A DNA stretch of 64,000 bases from Mycobacterium paragordonae (lineage in GTDB: Bacteria > Actinomycetota > Actinomycetes > Mycobacteriales > Mycobacteriaceae). Under the pieces are notes generated by a model that saw only the letters and a program-made list of their open reading frames with translations, did no database searches and was not told the DNA's origin. Positions 30,591 to 39,239 of the stretch are shown in pieces. Both the position numbers and the translations under genes were made by a program. The number at the start of each line of letters is the position of its first letter. The first letter of the stretch is position 1. Location: positions 372,001 to 436,000 of the forward strand of contig NZ_CP025546.1 in the NCBI RefSeq assembly GCF_003614435.1, in the 5' to 3' direction.

Positions 30591-31271
30591 GTGCAGAAAG
30601 AGATGTACGACAGCGAAGCCAGACTGGCCTGGGTGCTGGCTGCGTTGGCCGGGGTATTGGGGGCCACGGCCTTCACCCACTCCGAGGGGTATTTCGTAAC
30701 GTTCATGACCGGGAACGCCCAGCGTGCCGTGCTGGGCGTGTTCCGCGACGATATGACGCTGTCGCTGAGCGCGGGCACCCTGCTGTTGTGTTTTGTGGCC
30801 GGCGTGATCGTCTCCTCGGTGTGCCGGCGCCGCTTCTGGGCGGAACACCCGCACGGCCCGACCGTGCTGACCACTTTCTGCCTGGTGTTCGCCACCGGCC
30901 TCGACATCGTGCTGGGCGGCTGGGAGCAAACCCTGCTGGATTTCGTGCCGATCATGTTTGTGGTCTTCGGAATCGGGGCGCTGAACACTTCCTTCGTCAA
31001 AGACGGCGAAGTGTCGGTGCCGCTGAGTTACGTGACCGGCACCCTGGTCAAGATGGGCCAGGGCATCGAGCGCCACATCGCCGGCGGGAAAATCGAGGAC
31101 TGGTTCGGCTATTTCATGATGCTCGCGACGTTCATGTTGGGCGCCGCGATCGGGGGCGCGATCAGTCTGGTGGTCAGCGGCACTCAGATGCTCGGCGTCG
31201 CCGCGTTCGTGTGCGCGGTGACGACCTGCTACACCTACCTGCACGCCGACCGGCGGGGGTTGCTGGACTGA
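30591..31271 (+). CDS. DUF1275/YoaK-type membrane protein (Rv0128-like)
   Basis: A 226-aa protein with about six hydrophobic helices. It has the family signature FVTFMTGNAQRAV near residue 35-47 and SYVTGTLVKMGQG near 145. The function of YoaK/DUF1275 proteins is unknown; transport is often assumed. It starts at GTG 30591, with ATG 30603 as the alternative. It follows mak after 48 nt and may be part of the same transcript. A repeat-rich terminator-like block follows it. Confidence 0.8.
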   Translation: MQKEMYDSEARLAWVLAALAGVLGATAFTHSEGYFVTFMTGNAQRAVLGVFRDDMTLSLSAGTLLLCFVAGVIVSSVCRRRFWAEHPHGPTVLTTFCLVFATGLDIVLGGWEQTLLDFVPIMFVVFGIGALNTSFVKDGEVSVPLSYVTGTLVKMGQGIERHIAGGKIEDWFGYFMMLATFMLGAAIGGAISLVVSGTQMLGVAAFVCAVTTCYTYLHADRRGLLD

Positions 31272-31279
31272 TTAGTTGC

Positions 31280-31372
31280 CGGGTGCGCTGCTAGCTGCAA
31301 AAAGAACATCGGCAGCAGCGCTGGCCGGGTGCGCTGCTACCTAGGAAAAAGAACATCGGCAGCAGCGCTGGC
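31280..31372. repeat. Two tandem copies of a ~46-bp repeat
   Basis: Copies at 31280-31325 and 31326-31372 share the start CCGGGTGCGCTGCTA and the end AAAAAGAACATCGGCAGCAG plus CGCTGG, differing by a few bases in the middle. They lie between the convergent ends of the DUF1275 gene and fbpC. The second copy supplies the left arm of the hairpin at 31355-31392. Confidence 0.75.
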
Positions 31373-31392
31373 CGTTGCGCTGCTGCCGATGG
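31355..31392. terminator. Perfect 15-bp stem hairpin between convergent genes
   Basis: Arms CATCGGCAGCAGCGC (31355-31369) and its exact complement (31378-31392) enclose an 8-nt loop. An A-run (GGAAAAAGAA) sits just upstream, which reads as a T-rich tail for minus-strand transcripts. It is therefore a good bidirectional terminator for the DUF1275 gene and for fbpC, whose stop lies 18 nt away. Confidence 0.7.
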
Positions 31393-31409
31393 GTCTGGTG
31401 GAGGAGTGG

Positions 31410-32471
<1,062 letters not shown>

Positions 32472-32675
32472 TCATCTGCCGCTCGTGCGGTGGAATCTGT
32501 TCTTGGGCGAGTGAAACACAGGCGGCAGAGCCGGCCGGCCCGTCGCGGCCGTAGAACTTTGTCGCGGTTGGCTAACGATTAGGAGTCGGCGCCGAGACGC
32601 GTTGAGGTGGTCACTTTCGGGTAACGAATGGCCACCGGAGGGGTATCGCCGTCTTCCCGTCCGGCGGCGGATGCG

Positions 32676-33533
32676 CTATGCGACGAGTCGGCGTAAAAAC
32701 GTTGACGCCGTGATGATTCCGACGATCGGCGCGACAATGAGGACGATGACATCCGCGAGGTGGAACGGGGTGCCGATCAGCAGCGCGCGCAGCACGTCGA
32801 CCTCGTAACTGAGCGGGTTGACCTTGCTCAGCGCGTGCAACCAGCTCGGCATCACGTCAACCGGATACAAAGCGTTGGACGCGAAGAACAGCGGCATGGT
32901 GATGGCCTGGCCGATCCCCATCAATCGGTCGCGGTTGCGCACCAGACCGGCCAAAGTCATTGACAGGCAGGCGAAGAACGCGGCGCCGAGCATGACGGCG
33001 ACCATCGCCCCCAGAATCCGCAGTGGGTTGACGGTCAGCCCGATGCCCATCACATAGGCCAGGGCCAGCACGCCGACCACCTGCGCGACCGACCGGACAC
33101 CGGCCGCGAACGACTTGCCGGTGATGAGGGCCGACGCGGGCGCCGGGGTCACCATCAGTTTCGCCAGAACACCGGCGTCGCGATCCCAAATGATCTGGAT
33201 GCCATAGAAAATCGAGATGAACAGCGCCGACTGAGCGATGATTCCCGGTGCCAGAAACGCCTGATACGACACGTTGCCGGTGTCGATGACATGCAGATGG
33301 CTGAACGTGGTGCCGAAGATCAGCAGCCACAGCGCGGGCTGCACCATGCGCATCACCAGCTCGGTCCGGTCGTGCCGCAGCTTCTGCAGTTCCACGATCG
33401 CGAATGCGCCGATGCGGCTCAATGTTGCTCTGGCTCTGTCCAATCCGTGCGGAGCGCGGACCAGGCCGACGGTAAACGGGTGGGTGTGATCAACCGACAC
33501 GGCGAGCAACCCTTCTGGTGGAACGGATTTCAC
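32676..33533 (-). CDS. ABC-2 type exporter permease (DrrB-like)
   Basis: A 285-aa membrane protein with six predicted helices. The ABC-2 features are MRMVQPALWLLIFG, FLAPGIIAQSALF and the VNPLSYEVDVLRALLIG signature before the last helix. It pairs with the ATPase encoded just upstream. GTG 33533 gives a 44-nt overlap with the ATPase; GTG 33500 would leave only 11 nt, and either is possible. The substrate is unknown; drug or lipid export is typical of the DrrAB group. The operon order is MarR, ATPase, permease, suggesting export induced by a ligand of the MarR protein. Confidence 0.87.
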   Translation of the reverse strand: MKSVPPEGLLAVSVDHTHPFTVGLVRAPHGLDRARATLSRIGAFAIVELQKLRHDRTELVMRMVQPALWLLIFGTTFSHLHVIDTGNVSYQAFLAPGIIAQSALFISIFYGIQIIWDRDAGVLAKLMVTPAPASALITGKSFAAGVRSVAQVVGVLALAYVMGIGLTVNPLRILGAMVAVMLGAAFFACLSMTLAGLVRNRDRLMGIGQAITMPLFFASNALYPVDVMPSWLHALSKVNPLSYEVDVLRALLIGTPFHLADVIVLIVAPIVGIITASTFLRRLVA

Positions 33534-34290
33534 TGATATCGGCGGAGTCTTCGGTCAGACCGGTTGCCGAATAGTGGCGGAACACGTCTTCGAGGGTGGC
33601 CTCCGGCGACAGGGCGGCCTTCAACTCCGCAGGGGTTCCCACCGCCTGCAATGCGCCGTGGTGCATCAGGGCGACCCGATCGCACAGCGCGTCCGCCTCT
33701 TCCATGTAGTGGGTGGTCAGCAGCACGGTCATACCGAACTGCTCCTGCATCTTGCGGACCTGCGTCCACACTCCGTCGCGGGCGATCGGGTCCAGGCCGA
33801 CGGTCGGTTCGTCCAGCACCAGCAGCGAGGGCCGGTTGACCAGGGCCTGGGCCACCTCGAGGCGGCGCACCATCCCCCCGGAGTAGCTCGATGCCAGCTT
33901 GTCGGCAACATCGAGCAGATCCATGGCGGCCAGCGCCTGCTCGACGCGCTGGGTGCGCTCGGCGCGCGGGACGCCGTACAACCGGGCGAACCACGTCACG
34001 TTCTGCCGGCCGGTCAACGCCGTTTCGATCGAGAGTTGTTGCGGCACATACCCGATGTTGCTGCGGATATCGATCGTCTGGCTCTGCGCGTCCAGCCCGA
34101 AGATCCGCAGTTCGCCGTGCTGCACCGGCGCCAGCGTGGTCAGCACCCGCACCACTGTCGTCTTACCGGCGCCGTTGGGACCGAGCAGACCCATCGTCTC
34201 GCCGGGCCGTACCGTGAACGTCACGTCGTCGACGGCCGTGTGCTCGCCGTAGCGATAGGTGAGGTGCCGGCAGTCAATTGCTTCGGTCAT
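33490..34290 (-). CDS. ABC transporter ATP-binding protein (DrrA-like)
   Basis: A 266-aa nucleotide-binding domain. It has Walker A GPNGAGKTT at about 37-45, a Q-loop in GYVPQQLS, the signature SYSGGMVRRLEVAQAL, Walker B LLVLDEPTVGLD and an H-loop in TTHYMEEAD. The C-terminal extension after LEDVFRHYSATG is characteristic of daunorubicin-resistance type ATPases. The ATG at 34290 overlaps the MarR stop by 4 nt. The complex would sit at the inner membrane with the adjacent permease. Confidence 0.92.
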   Translation of the reverse strand: MTEAIDCRHLTYRYGEHTAVDDVTFTVRPGETMGLLGPNGAGKTTVVRVLTTLAPVQHGELRIFGLDAQSQTIDIRSNIGYVPQQLSIETALTGRQNVTWFARLYGVPRAERTQRVEQALAAMDLLDVADKLASSYSGGMVRRLEVAQALVNRPSLLVLDEPTVGLDPIARDGVWTQVRKMQEQFGMTVLLTTHYMEEADALCDRVALMHHGALQAVGTPAELKAALSPEATLEDVFRHYSATGLTEDSADISEIRSTRRVARRVG

Positions 34291-34739
34291 GTGTATCGCT
34301 CCTGCAGCTTTTTGGTCATCTCCTCGAGCACCTCCAACCCCTTGGCCAATACCCCGATCTGCTGGTCGTCAAGCTCATTGAGCAGGTCGGTGAGCACCGC
34401 CCGCCGTGTCGCCGCGGTGGCGTCCATCACGTGCTGCGCCGAATCCGTGAGCCGCAGCCGGCTCACCCGCCGGTCCGCCGGGTCCGCCGTCCGTTCCAGC
34501 AAGCCGGCGCTGGACAGCTTGGACACCAGGGTGGAGGCGGTGTTGGCCACCAGGCCCAACTCGGCGGCCGCGACGCTGACCGACACCCCCGGACGCCGCG
34601 AGACCAGGCGCAACAGCTCGGCCTGCGACTCGGAGACCCGGCCGGACGGATACCCGGTGCCGGCGGCCCGCCGCAGCTGACGGCGGAACCTGCCCAGGAT
34701 CCGGGGCACGTCCGCGGCGAGATCGGTCTGCGTGGTCAC
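34287..34739 (-). CDS. MarR-family transcriptional regulator
   Basis: A 150-aa winged-helix protein with SVAAELGLVANTASTLVSKL as recognition region and PADRRVSRLRLT as the wing, both classic MarR features. It starts at GTG 34739. A perfect 8-bp-arm inverted repeat lies 10 nt upstream of that start, as expected for autorepression. Translation is coupled to the ABC ATPase, so it most likely controls the exporter. A far longer in-frame reading upstream to 35717 crosses the GlxA gene in another frame and is spurious. Confidence 0.87.
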   Translation of the reverse strand: MTTQTDLAADVPRILGRFRRQLRRAAGTGYPSGRVSESQAELLRLVSRRPGVSVSVAAAELGLVANTASTLVSKLSSAGLLERTADPADRRVSRLRLTDSAQHVMDATAATRRAVLTDLLNELDDQQIGVLAKGLEVLEEMTKKLQERYT

Positions 34740-34749
34740 CGCGGACCAT

Positions 34750-34772
34750 AATAGCTCTGTAGGCGAGCTATT
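34750..34772. promoter_or_regulatory. Perfect inverted repeat, candidate MarR operator
   Basis: AATAGCTC-TGTAGGC-GAGCTATT: 8-bp arms and a 7-nt spacer. It sits in the 32-nt gap between the stop of the GlxA-type gene and the GTG of the MarR gene. Placement directly before the regulator-ABC operon fits an autoregulatory MarR site. A weak transcription-attenuating hairpin is the alternative. Confidence 0.6.
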
Positions 34773-35710
34773 TATTCCCGGCGCATGGCCTGCCGCAAAG
34801 CCGACGCGGAGTTGTAACCGACCATCAGGGCAATCTGCTCGAGCCTCAAGGAGGTCGTCTGGCGCAGGTGCCGGGCATGTTCGACCCGGACCCGTTGCAG
34901 CAGCGCATACGGCGTTACGCCCAGGCTCTGCCGAACCCGTCGTTCCAGCGTGCGCCGGGTGGTCCCGAGGTCGAGGGCGGCGGAGGCGATATCGACGTTG
35001 CCATCGAGGTTCTTGCGGATCCACGCTTCGAAGTCGACGACCAGGCGGTCGGTGGTCGCCAGATAGGTCTGTGCGGCTGCGGTGCTTGACGCCGGGCGCC
35101 GGTCGAAGAGCAGGATGGCGGCGGTCGCGTCGGCCAGTTGGGGGCTGATGCCTGCGACGATGTGCATGGCGAGATCGATGTGCGCAAACGCGGCGCCCGC
35201 TGTCGTCACCGAACCGTCGGCGATCACCATGCGCGACATGTCCAGCCTGACCCGCGGGAAGCGCCGCGCGAACTCGTCCGCGAGCCACCAACTCGTCGTC
35301 GCCTGGTGTTCGTCGAGCACACCGGCGTCCGCGAGCACGAACGTTCCCGTACATGCCGCGGCCACCGGACGGTCGGACCGTACCCAGTCGCGGACCGCCG
35401 CGCGCGCTGCCTGGACCTCGTCTCGCATCAGGGCATCGACGACCCCCGCCGGCGTGTTCATTGTGAGGGCGGGCACCACCAGCAGATCCAGCCGGCTCAT
35501 GGCGGCGTCGTCGACGGTCAGGTCTATCGGCACCATCAGGCCGCCAGCGGCAGGCACTGGCGTGTAATCGATTCCGACGGTCGCGAGCTCGATCTCGGCG
35601 ATATCGGTTGCTACCTGTTGCCGCGCCGTGTTGGCGCCGCGGATCACGTCGGTGATCGTGACCAGCCCGCTGGCCCAGCATCCGGGTAACGCCATCACGC
35701 CGATAAACAT
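34772..35710 (-). CDS. GlxA-type transcriptional regulator (DJ-1/PfpI domain plus AraC HTH)
   Basis: A 312-aa protein. The N-terminal half (about 1-185) is a DJ-1/PfpI-like amidotransferase fold with LLVVPALTMNT, VAAACTGTFVLADAG (nucleophile-elbow Cys) and TTSWWLADEF. The C-terminal half is an AraC double HTH with IRKNLDGNVDIASAA, TTRRTLERRVRQSLG, and GYNSASALRQAMRRE. It starts at ATG 35710 (35695 is the alternative). It is divergent from the AttH-like gene, with spaced direct repeats in the short intergenic region, and is probably its activator. The inducing signal is unknown. Confidence 0.9.
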   Translation of the reverse strand: MFIGVMALPGCWASGLVTITDVIRGANTARQQVATDIAEIELATVGIDYTPVPAAGGLMVPIDLTVDDAAMSRLDLLVVPALTMNTPAGVVDALMRDEVQAARAAVRDWVRSDRPVAAACTGTFVLADAGVLDEHQATTSWWLADEFARRFPRVRLDMSRMVIADGSVTTAGAAFAHIDLAMHIVAGISPQLADATAAILLFDRRPASSTAAAQTYLATTDRLVVDFEAWIRKNLDGNVDIASAALDLGTTRRTLERRVRQSLGVTPYALLQRVRVEHARHLRQTTSLRLEQIALMVGYNSASALRQAMRRE

Positions 35711-35745
35711 GTCGCAAATGCTATGTGAGGTGTCGCAATCGCGAC
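35710..35745. promoter_or_regulatory. Spaced direct repeats, candidate AraC-type operator
   Basis: TGTCGCAA occurs at 35710-35717 and again at 35731-35738, 21 bp apart (two helical turns). The second copy continues into a GTCGC-AATC-GCGAC palindrome ending at 35745. It is located between the divergent GlxA-type regulator and the AttH-like gene, as expected for direct-repeat AraC binding. Confidence 0.5.
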
Positions 35746-35770
35746 TATCGCGCCGCCTAGCGTCTGGTGC

Positions 35771-36880
35771 ATGACGTATCCGGAGAACCACGCTCTGATC
35801 GGTTGCGAACCGCGGCACTACGACCGACTCGGACTGCGCCCCAATGAGATTGAGCTCTGGGAGGACGGCTGGCGGACCGGCGACGCGGCCGGGACCCGCG
35901 GCACCTTCGAGTGGTGGTATTTCGATGCCCACCTGGATGACGGGTCGACGGTGACGGTGGAGATGCACACCAAACCGCCCTTCGTCTCTCCCGCAGCGCC
36001 TCTGACGCCGTTCGTTCTGTTGACTGTCACAACGGCCGACGGGGAACGGACGGACCACACCATGACCACCGACGCCGATTCGTTCGCGGCGTCTGTGGCC
36101 GACTGCGATGTCCGGATCGGCGCGAACACCTTTCGCCGCAGCGCAGACGGGTACCAGATCCACGTTGAAATCGACGACCTCCGAGCCGATTTCACCCTGA
36201 TGCCGGAGGTGCCGCCGTGGCGACCGGCCAGCGGCCACGTATTCTTCGGCGTCGAGGAGCAGCATCACATCGCCTGGTTGCCGATGGTGGCCCGGGGCCA
36301 GGTGCGGGCCACGATCAGCGTGGCCGGGCAGGTGCGCGAACTCACCGGCACCGGGTACCACGATCACAACTGGGGCAACGTGGCGCCGCGCAAAGTGCTC
36401 GATCACTGGTATTGGGGACGGGCCCGGGTCGGTGAATACACCGTCGTGTCACTGATGTTCGTCAGCCACCGTGACTACGACAACGCGCCACTACCGGCCG
36501 TGATGGTGGCACGAGGTGACGAGATTGTCGCCTCGGCGGTCGGTGCCGAAGCGATCGGGTTCACCGCGGCCGACGTCGCGACCCATGCCGGGACCGGCAT
36601 CCCTGTCGCCCATCGCCTGGAGTACTCCGTCGCGGTCGGCGCCCACGCCTTCCGGGTGACATTCCGCCAGCACCAGGAGGTGTCCACACTCGACTTCGGG
36701 TCGGCGGGGGCGTACCTCCGATTCAGGGGTGAGGTGAACGTCGAGCACAGTCACGACGGCCTCGTCGACACCGCGAGCGACACGGCGCTGTGGGAGCTGT
36801 TGTATTTCGAACAGCGAGCGGCGACGCCGAGTGGCGGGCTCACCGCAGGCCCGAAGATGCTCATCGGTCATCAGGCCTGA
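35771..36880 (+). CDS. AttH/CrtC-like lipocalin-fold protein
   Basis: A 369-aa protein with a two-lobed lipocalin-like layout. The N-terminal half has GTFEWWYFDAHLDDGS at about 44-59, and the centre has GTGYHDHNWGN (about 196-206) and WYWGRA. These are signatures of the AttH/CrtC (hydroxyneurosporene hydratase-like) family. Members hydrate terpenoid double bonds or act in terpenoid/diterpene metabolism; most are uncharacterised. No signal peptide is seen. It is divergent from the GlxA regulator. Its 3' end overlaps the convergent phosphoesterase by 10 nt. The substrate is unknown. Confidence 0.75.
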   Translation: MTYPENHALIGCEPRHYDRLGLRPNEIELWEDGWRTGDAAGTRGTFEWWYFDAHLDDGSTVTVEMHTKPPFVSPAAPLTPFVLLTVTTADGERTDHTMTTDADSFAASVADCDVRIGANTFRRSADGYQIHVEIDDLRADFTLMPEVPPWRPASGHVFFGVEEQHHIAWLPMVARGQVRATISVAGQVRELTGTGYHDHNWGNVAPRKVLDHWYWGRARVGEYTVVSLMFVSHRDYDNAPLPAVMVARGDEIVASAVGAEAIGFTAADVATHAGTGIPVAHRLEYSVAVGAHAFRVTFRQHQEVSTLDFGSAGAYLRFRGEVNVEHSHDGLVDTASDTALWELLYFEQRAATPSGGLTAGPKMLIGHQA

Positions 36881-37371
36881 CGCTGCAGCCGGTGCAGGGT
36901 CACGTCAATGGCCGCGTGCTCGATCGATGCGGTCATGTAGGTACAGAAGGGTTGACGGCGACGATCCGTCGGTGACCCCGGATTGAGCAGTCGCAGTCCG
37001 GTCGGCGTCGTGGTATCCCACGGGATGTGGCTGTGGCCGAAGACCAGCACGTCGGTCTCGGGATAGAGCCGGGACATCCGTGCGTCACGGCCCGCGGCGC
37101 CGCCCGTCTCGTGCATGACCGTGAAGCGCAGACCAGCCAGCTCCACGTCCGCGCGCTCGGGCAGCCGGGACCGCAGCTCGTCGCCGTCGTTGTTACCCCA
37201 GCACGCGATCAGCCGGGCCGACCGTGCTTCCAGCCGGTCCAGCAGGTCAGGCGTCACCCAGTCCCCGGCGTGGATGACGACGTCGGCGGCGGCGACCTCG
37301 TCCCATACCTGCGCGGGCAGGTCGCGGGCGCGTTTCGGGATGTGGGTGTCGGTGATCAGCAGGAGCCGCAT
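36871..37371 (-). CDS. YfcE/MJ0936-type metallophosphoesterase
   Basis: A 166-aa calcineurin-like phosphoesterase. The metal ligands are visible in TDTHIPKRA (DxH), HAGDW (GD), GNND and FGHSHIPW (GHxH), in the expected order. The final LNPGSPTDRRR is also family-typical. Start ATG 37371 gives the normal length; an extension to 37668 runs over the htdZ region and is rejected. The physiological substrate (phosphodiesters or similar) is unknown. It is divergent from htdZ with only 34 nt between starts. Confidence 0.87.
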   Translation of the reverse strand: MRLLLITDTHIPKRARDLPAQVWDEVAAADVVIHAGDWVTPDLLDRLEARSARLIACWGNNDGDELRSRLPERADVELAGLRFTVMHETGGAAGRDARMSRLYPETDVLVFGHSHIPWDTTTPTGLRLLNPGSPTDRRRQPFCTYMTASIEHAAIDVTLHRLQRQA

Positions 37372-37405
37372 AAGTTCTATGCATACCCGGACCAGAGGAG
37401 AGACC

Positions 37406-37861
37406 ATGCGCACCTTCGAGTCAGTCGCCGACCTCGCCGCCGCCGCGGGGGAGACCATCGGGCAGAGCGACTGGGTGACGATCAGCCAGGAAGAGGTCAA
37501 CCTGTTCGCCGACGCGACCGGTGACCACCAGTGGATCCACGTCGACCCCGAGAGAGCGGCCAACGGGCCGTTCGGGACCACCATCGCCCACGGGTTCATG
37601 ACCCTGTCGCTGCTGCCGCGGCTGCAGCACGACATGTACACCGTCAAGGGCATCAAACTGGCAATCAACTACGGCCTGAACAAGGTTCGCTTCCCGGCTC
37701 CGGTGCCGGTGGGGTCGCGGGTGCGCGCGAACAGTTCGCTGGTCAGCGTCGACGACGTCGGCAACGGCGCCGTGCAGGCAGTGGTTTCCACGACCGTCGA
37801 GATCGAAAACTCACCCAAGCCGGCCTGCGTGGCCGAAAGCATCGTCCGCTACATCACCTAG
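37406..37861 (+). CDS. htdZ: (R)-specific enoyl-CoA hydratase HtdZ (MaoC-like, Rv0130)
   Basis: A 151-aa hot-dog-fold hydratase. The hydratase-2 motif FADATGDHQWIHVDPERA at about 35-52 contains the catalytic Asp and His. NKVRFPAPVPVGSRVRA completes the family pattern. It hydrates trans-2-enoyl-CoA to (R)-3-hydroxyacyl-CoA. The start is ATG 37406 with GAGGAG 6 nt upstream. It is convergent with fadE1 (16-nt gap), the order I recall for M. tuberculosis. Confidence 0.93.
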   Translation: MRTFESVADLAAAAGETIGQSDWVTISQEEVNLFADATGDHQWIHVDPERAANGPFGTTIAHGFMTLSLLPRLQHDMYTVKGIKLAINYGLNKVRFPAPVPVGSRVRANSSLVSVDDVGNGAVQAVVSTTVEIENSPKPACVAESIVRYIT

Positions 37862-37877
37862 GGGGCCGCACGGGGCG

Positions 37878-39227
37878 TCAGAACTCGGCGATGGAGTGCT
37901 CCAGGCGCGCGGCCAGCCGCGCCTCCGCCTCGGCCTTGCGGGTGGGGATGTGCTGCGACGGGAAAGGCGTTGTCACAGGCTGATATTCGCGCAGCGTGCG
38001 GCGGGCGACGGTCATCTTGTGCAGTTCGGTCGCGCCGTCGGCGATGCCCAGCGACTCGGCGGCCACCATCATCTTGACGAACGGCATCTCGTCGGAGACA
38101 CCGAGCGCGCCGTGCAAGTGCAGGGCCCGCTGTGCCACATCGTGCAACACCTGGGGCATCGCGACCTTCACCGCCGCGATGTCGCGGCGCACCTTCTGGT
38201 AGTCGTGGTGCTTGTCGATCAGCCACGCGGTGCGCAGCACCAGCAACCGGAACTGTTCGATCTGGATCCAGCTGTCGGCGATCTTCTCCTGAGTCATCTG
38301 GAAGTCGGACAGCCGCCCGTGCCGGGTCTGACGGGACACCGCGCGCTCGCACATCATGTCAAAAGCCCGGCGCGCCAATGCGATTGTGCGCATCGCGTGA
38401 TGAATGCGGCCGCCGCCGAGTCGGGTCTGCGCGATCATGAACGCCTGCCCCTCGCCGCCCAGGACGTGATCGGCGGGCACCCGCACGTCGCGGTAGCGAA
38501 CGTAGCCGTGGGTGGCGCGCTTGGCGGATTCGGCGCCCACACCGACATTGCGGATGATCTCGATGCCGGGCGTCTCCGCTGGCACGATGAACAGCGACAT
38601 CTTCTCGTACGTGCGGCCCACCGGATTGGTGACGGCCATGACGATGAAGAACGAAGCGTGTTTGGCGTTGGTGGAGAACCACTTCTCGCCGTTGATGATC
38701 CAGTCGTCACCGTCGCGGGTCGCCGACGTGACGAACAACCCCGGGTCCGAGCCCCCCTGTGGTTCGGTCATCGAGTAGCAGGAGGTGATCTCGCCGTCCA
38801 GCAGTGGCTGCAGGTAGCGCGCCTTCTGCTGCTCGGTGCCGAACAGCGCCAGGATCTCGGCGTTGCCGGAATCCGGTGCCTGGCAACCGAACACCGACGG
38901 CGCCCAGCGGGAACGTCCGAGGATCTCATTGAGCAAAGCCAGTTTGACCTGGCCGAAGCCCTGGCCGCCGAGTTCGGGCGTCAGGTGGGCGGCCCACAGC
39001 CCTTGCTCCTTCACCCGCTGCTGCAACGGCCGCAGGATCGCCATCATCTCGGCGTTCTGCTTGTCGTATGGATCCAGCGCGACGAGATCGAGCGGTTCGA
39101 GTTCCTCGACCATGAATTTCTCGACCCAGTCGAGCTTGGCCTGGTATTCCGGGTCTGTTTCGAAGTCCCACACGGTTGGCCACCGTTCCCCGGCGCAGCG
39201 TCGCGCCGGCATCGTTGATGGAGTCAC
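37878..39227 (-). CDS. fadE1: Acyl-CoA dehydrogenase FadE1
   Basis: A 449-aa acyl-CoA dehydrogenase. CYSMTEPQGGSDPG and DWIINGEKWFSTNAKHASF are the flavin/substrate motifs in the middle domain. The C-terminal helical domain has HLHGALGVSDEMPF. It catalyses the first oxidation of acyl-CoA beta-oxidation; the chain-length preference is unknown. The conserved part begins WDFETDPEYQAKLDW, so GTG 39173 could be the true start (431 aa). ATG 39227 is used because it gives nearly the length recalled for Rv0131c. A 12-nt gap separates it from fgd2, so the two are probably co-transcribed. Confidence 0.9.
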   Translation of the reverse strand: MTPSTMPARRCAGERWPTVWDFETDPEYQAKLDWVEKFMVEELEPLDLVALDPYDKQNAEMMAILRPLQQRVKEQGLWAAHLTPELGGQGFGQVKLALLNEILGRSRWAPSVFGCQAPDSGNAEILALFGTEQQKARYLQPLLDGEITSCYSMTEPQGGSDPGLFVTSATRDGDDWIINGEKWFSTNAKHASFFIVMAVTNPVGRTYEKMSLFIVPAETPGIEIIRNVGVGAESAKRATHGYVRYRDVRVPADHVLGGEGQAFMIAQTRLGGGRIHHAMRTIALARRAFDMMCERAVSRQTRHGRLSDFQMTQEKIADSWIQIEQFRLLVLRTAWLIDKHHDYQKVRRDIAAVKVAMPQVLHDVAQRALHLHGALGVSDEMPFVKMMVAAESLGIADGATELHKMTVARRTLREYQPVTTPFPSQHIPTRKAEAEARLAARLEHSIAEF

Positions 39228-39239
39228 ACCATCGTAGGA

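Noticed and set aside
34772..36406. Extension of the GlxA-type gene to a 544-codon reading
   Set aside because: The added part lies antisense to the AttH-like gene and lacks domain features. ATG 35710 gives the normal family length.
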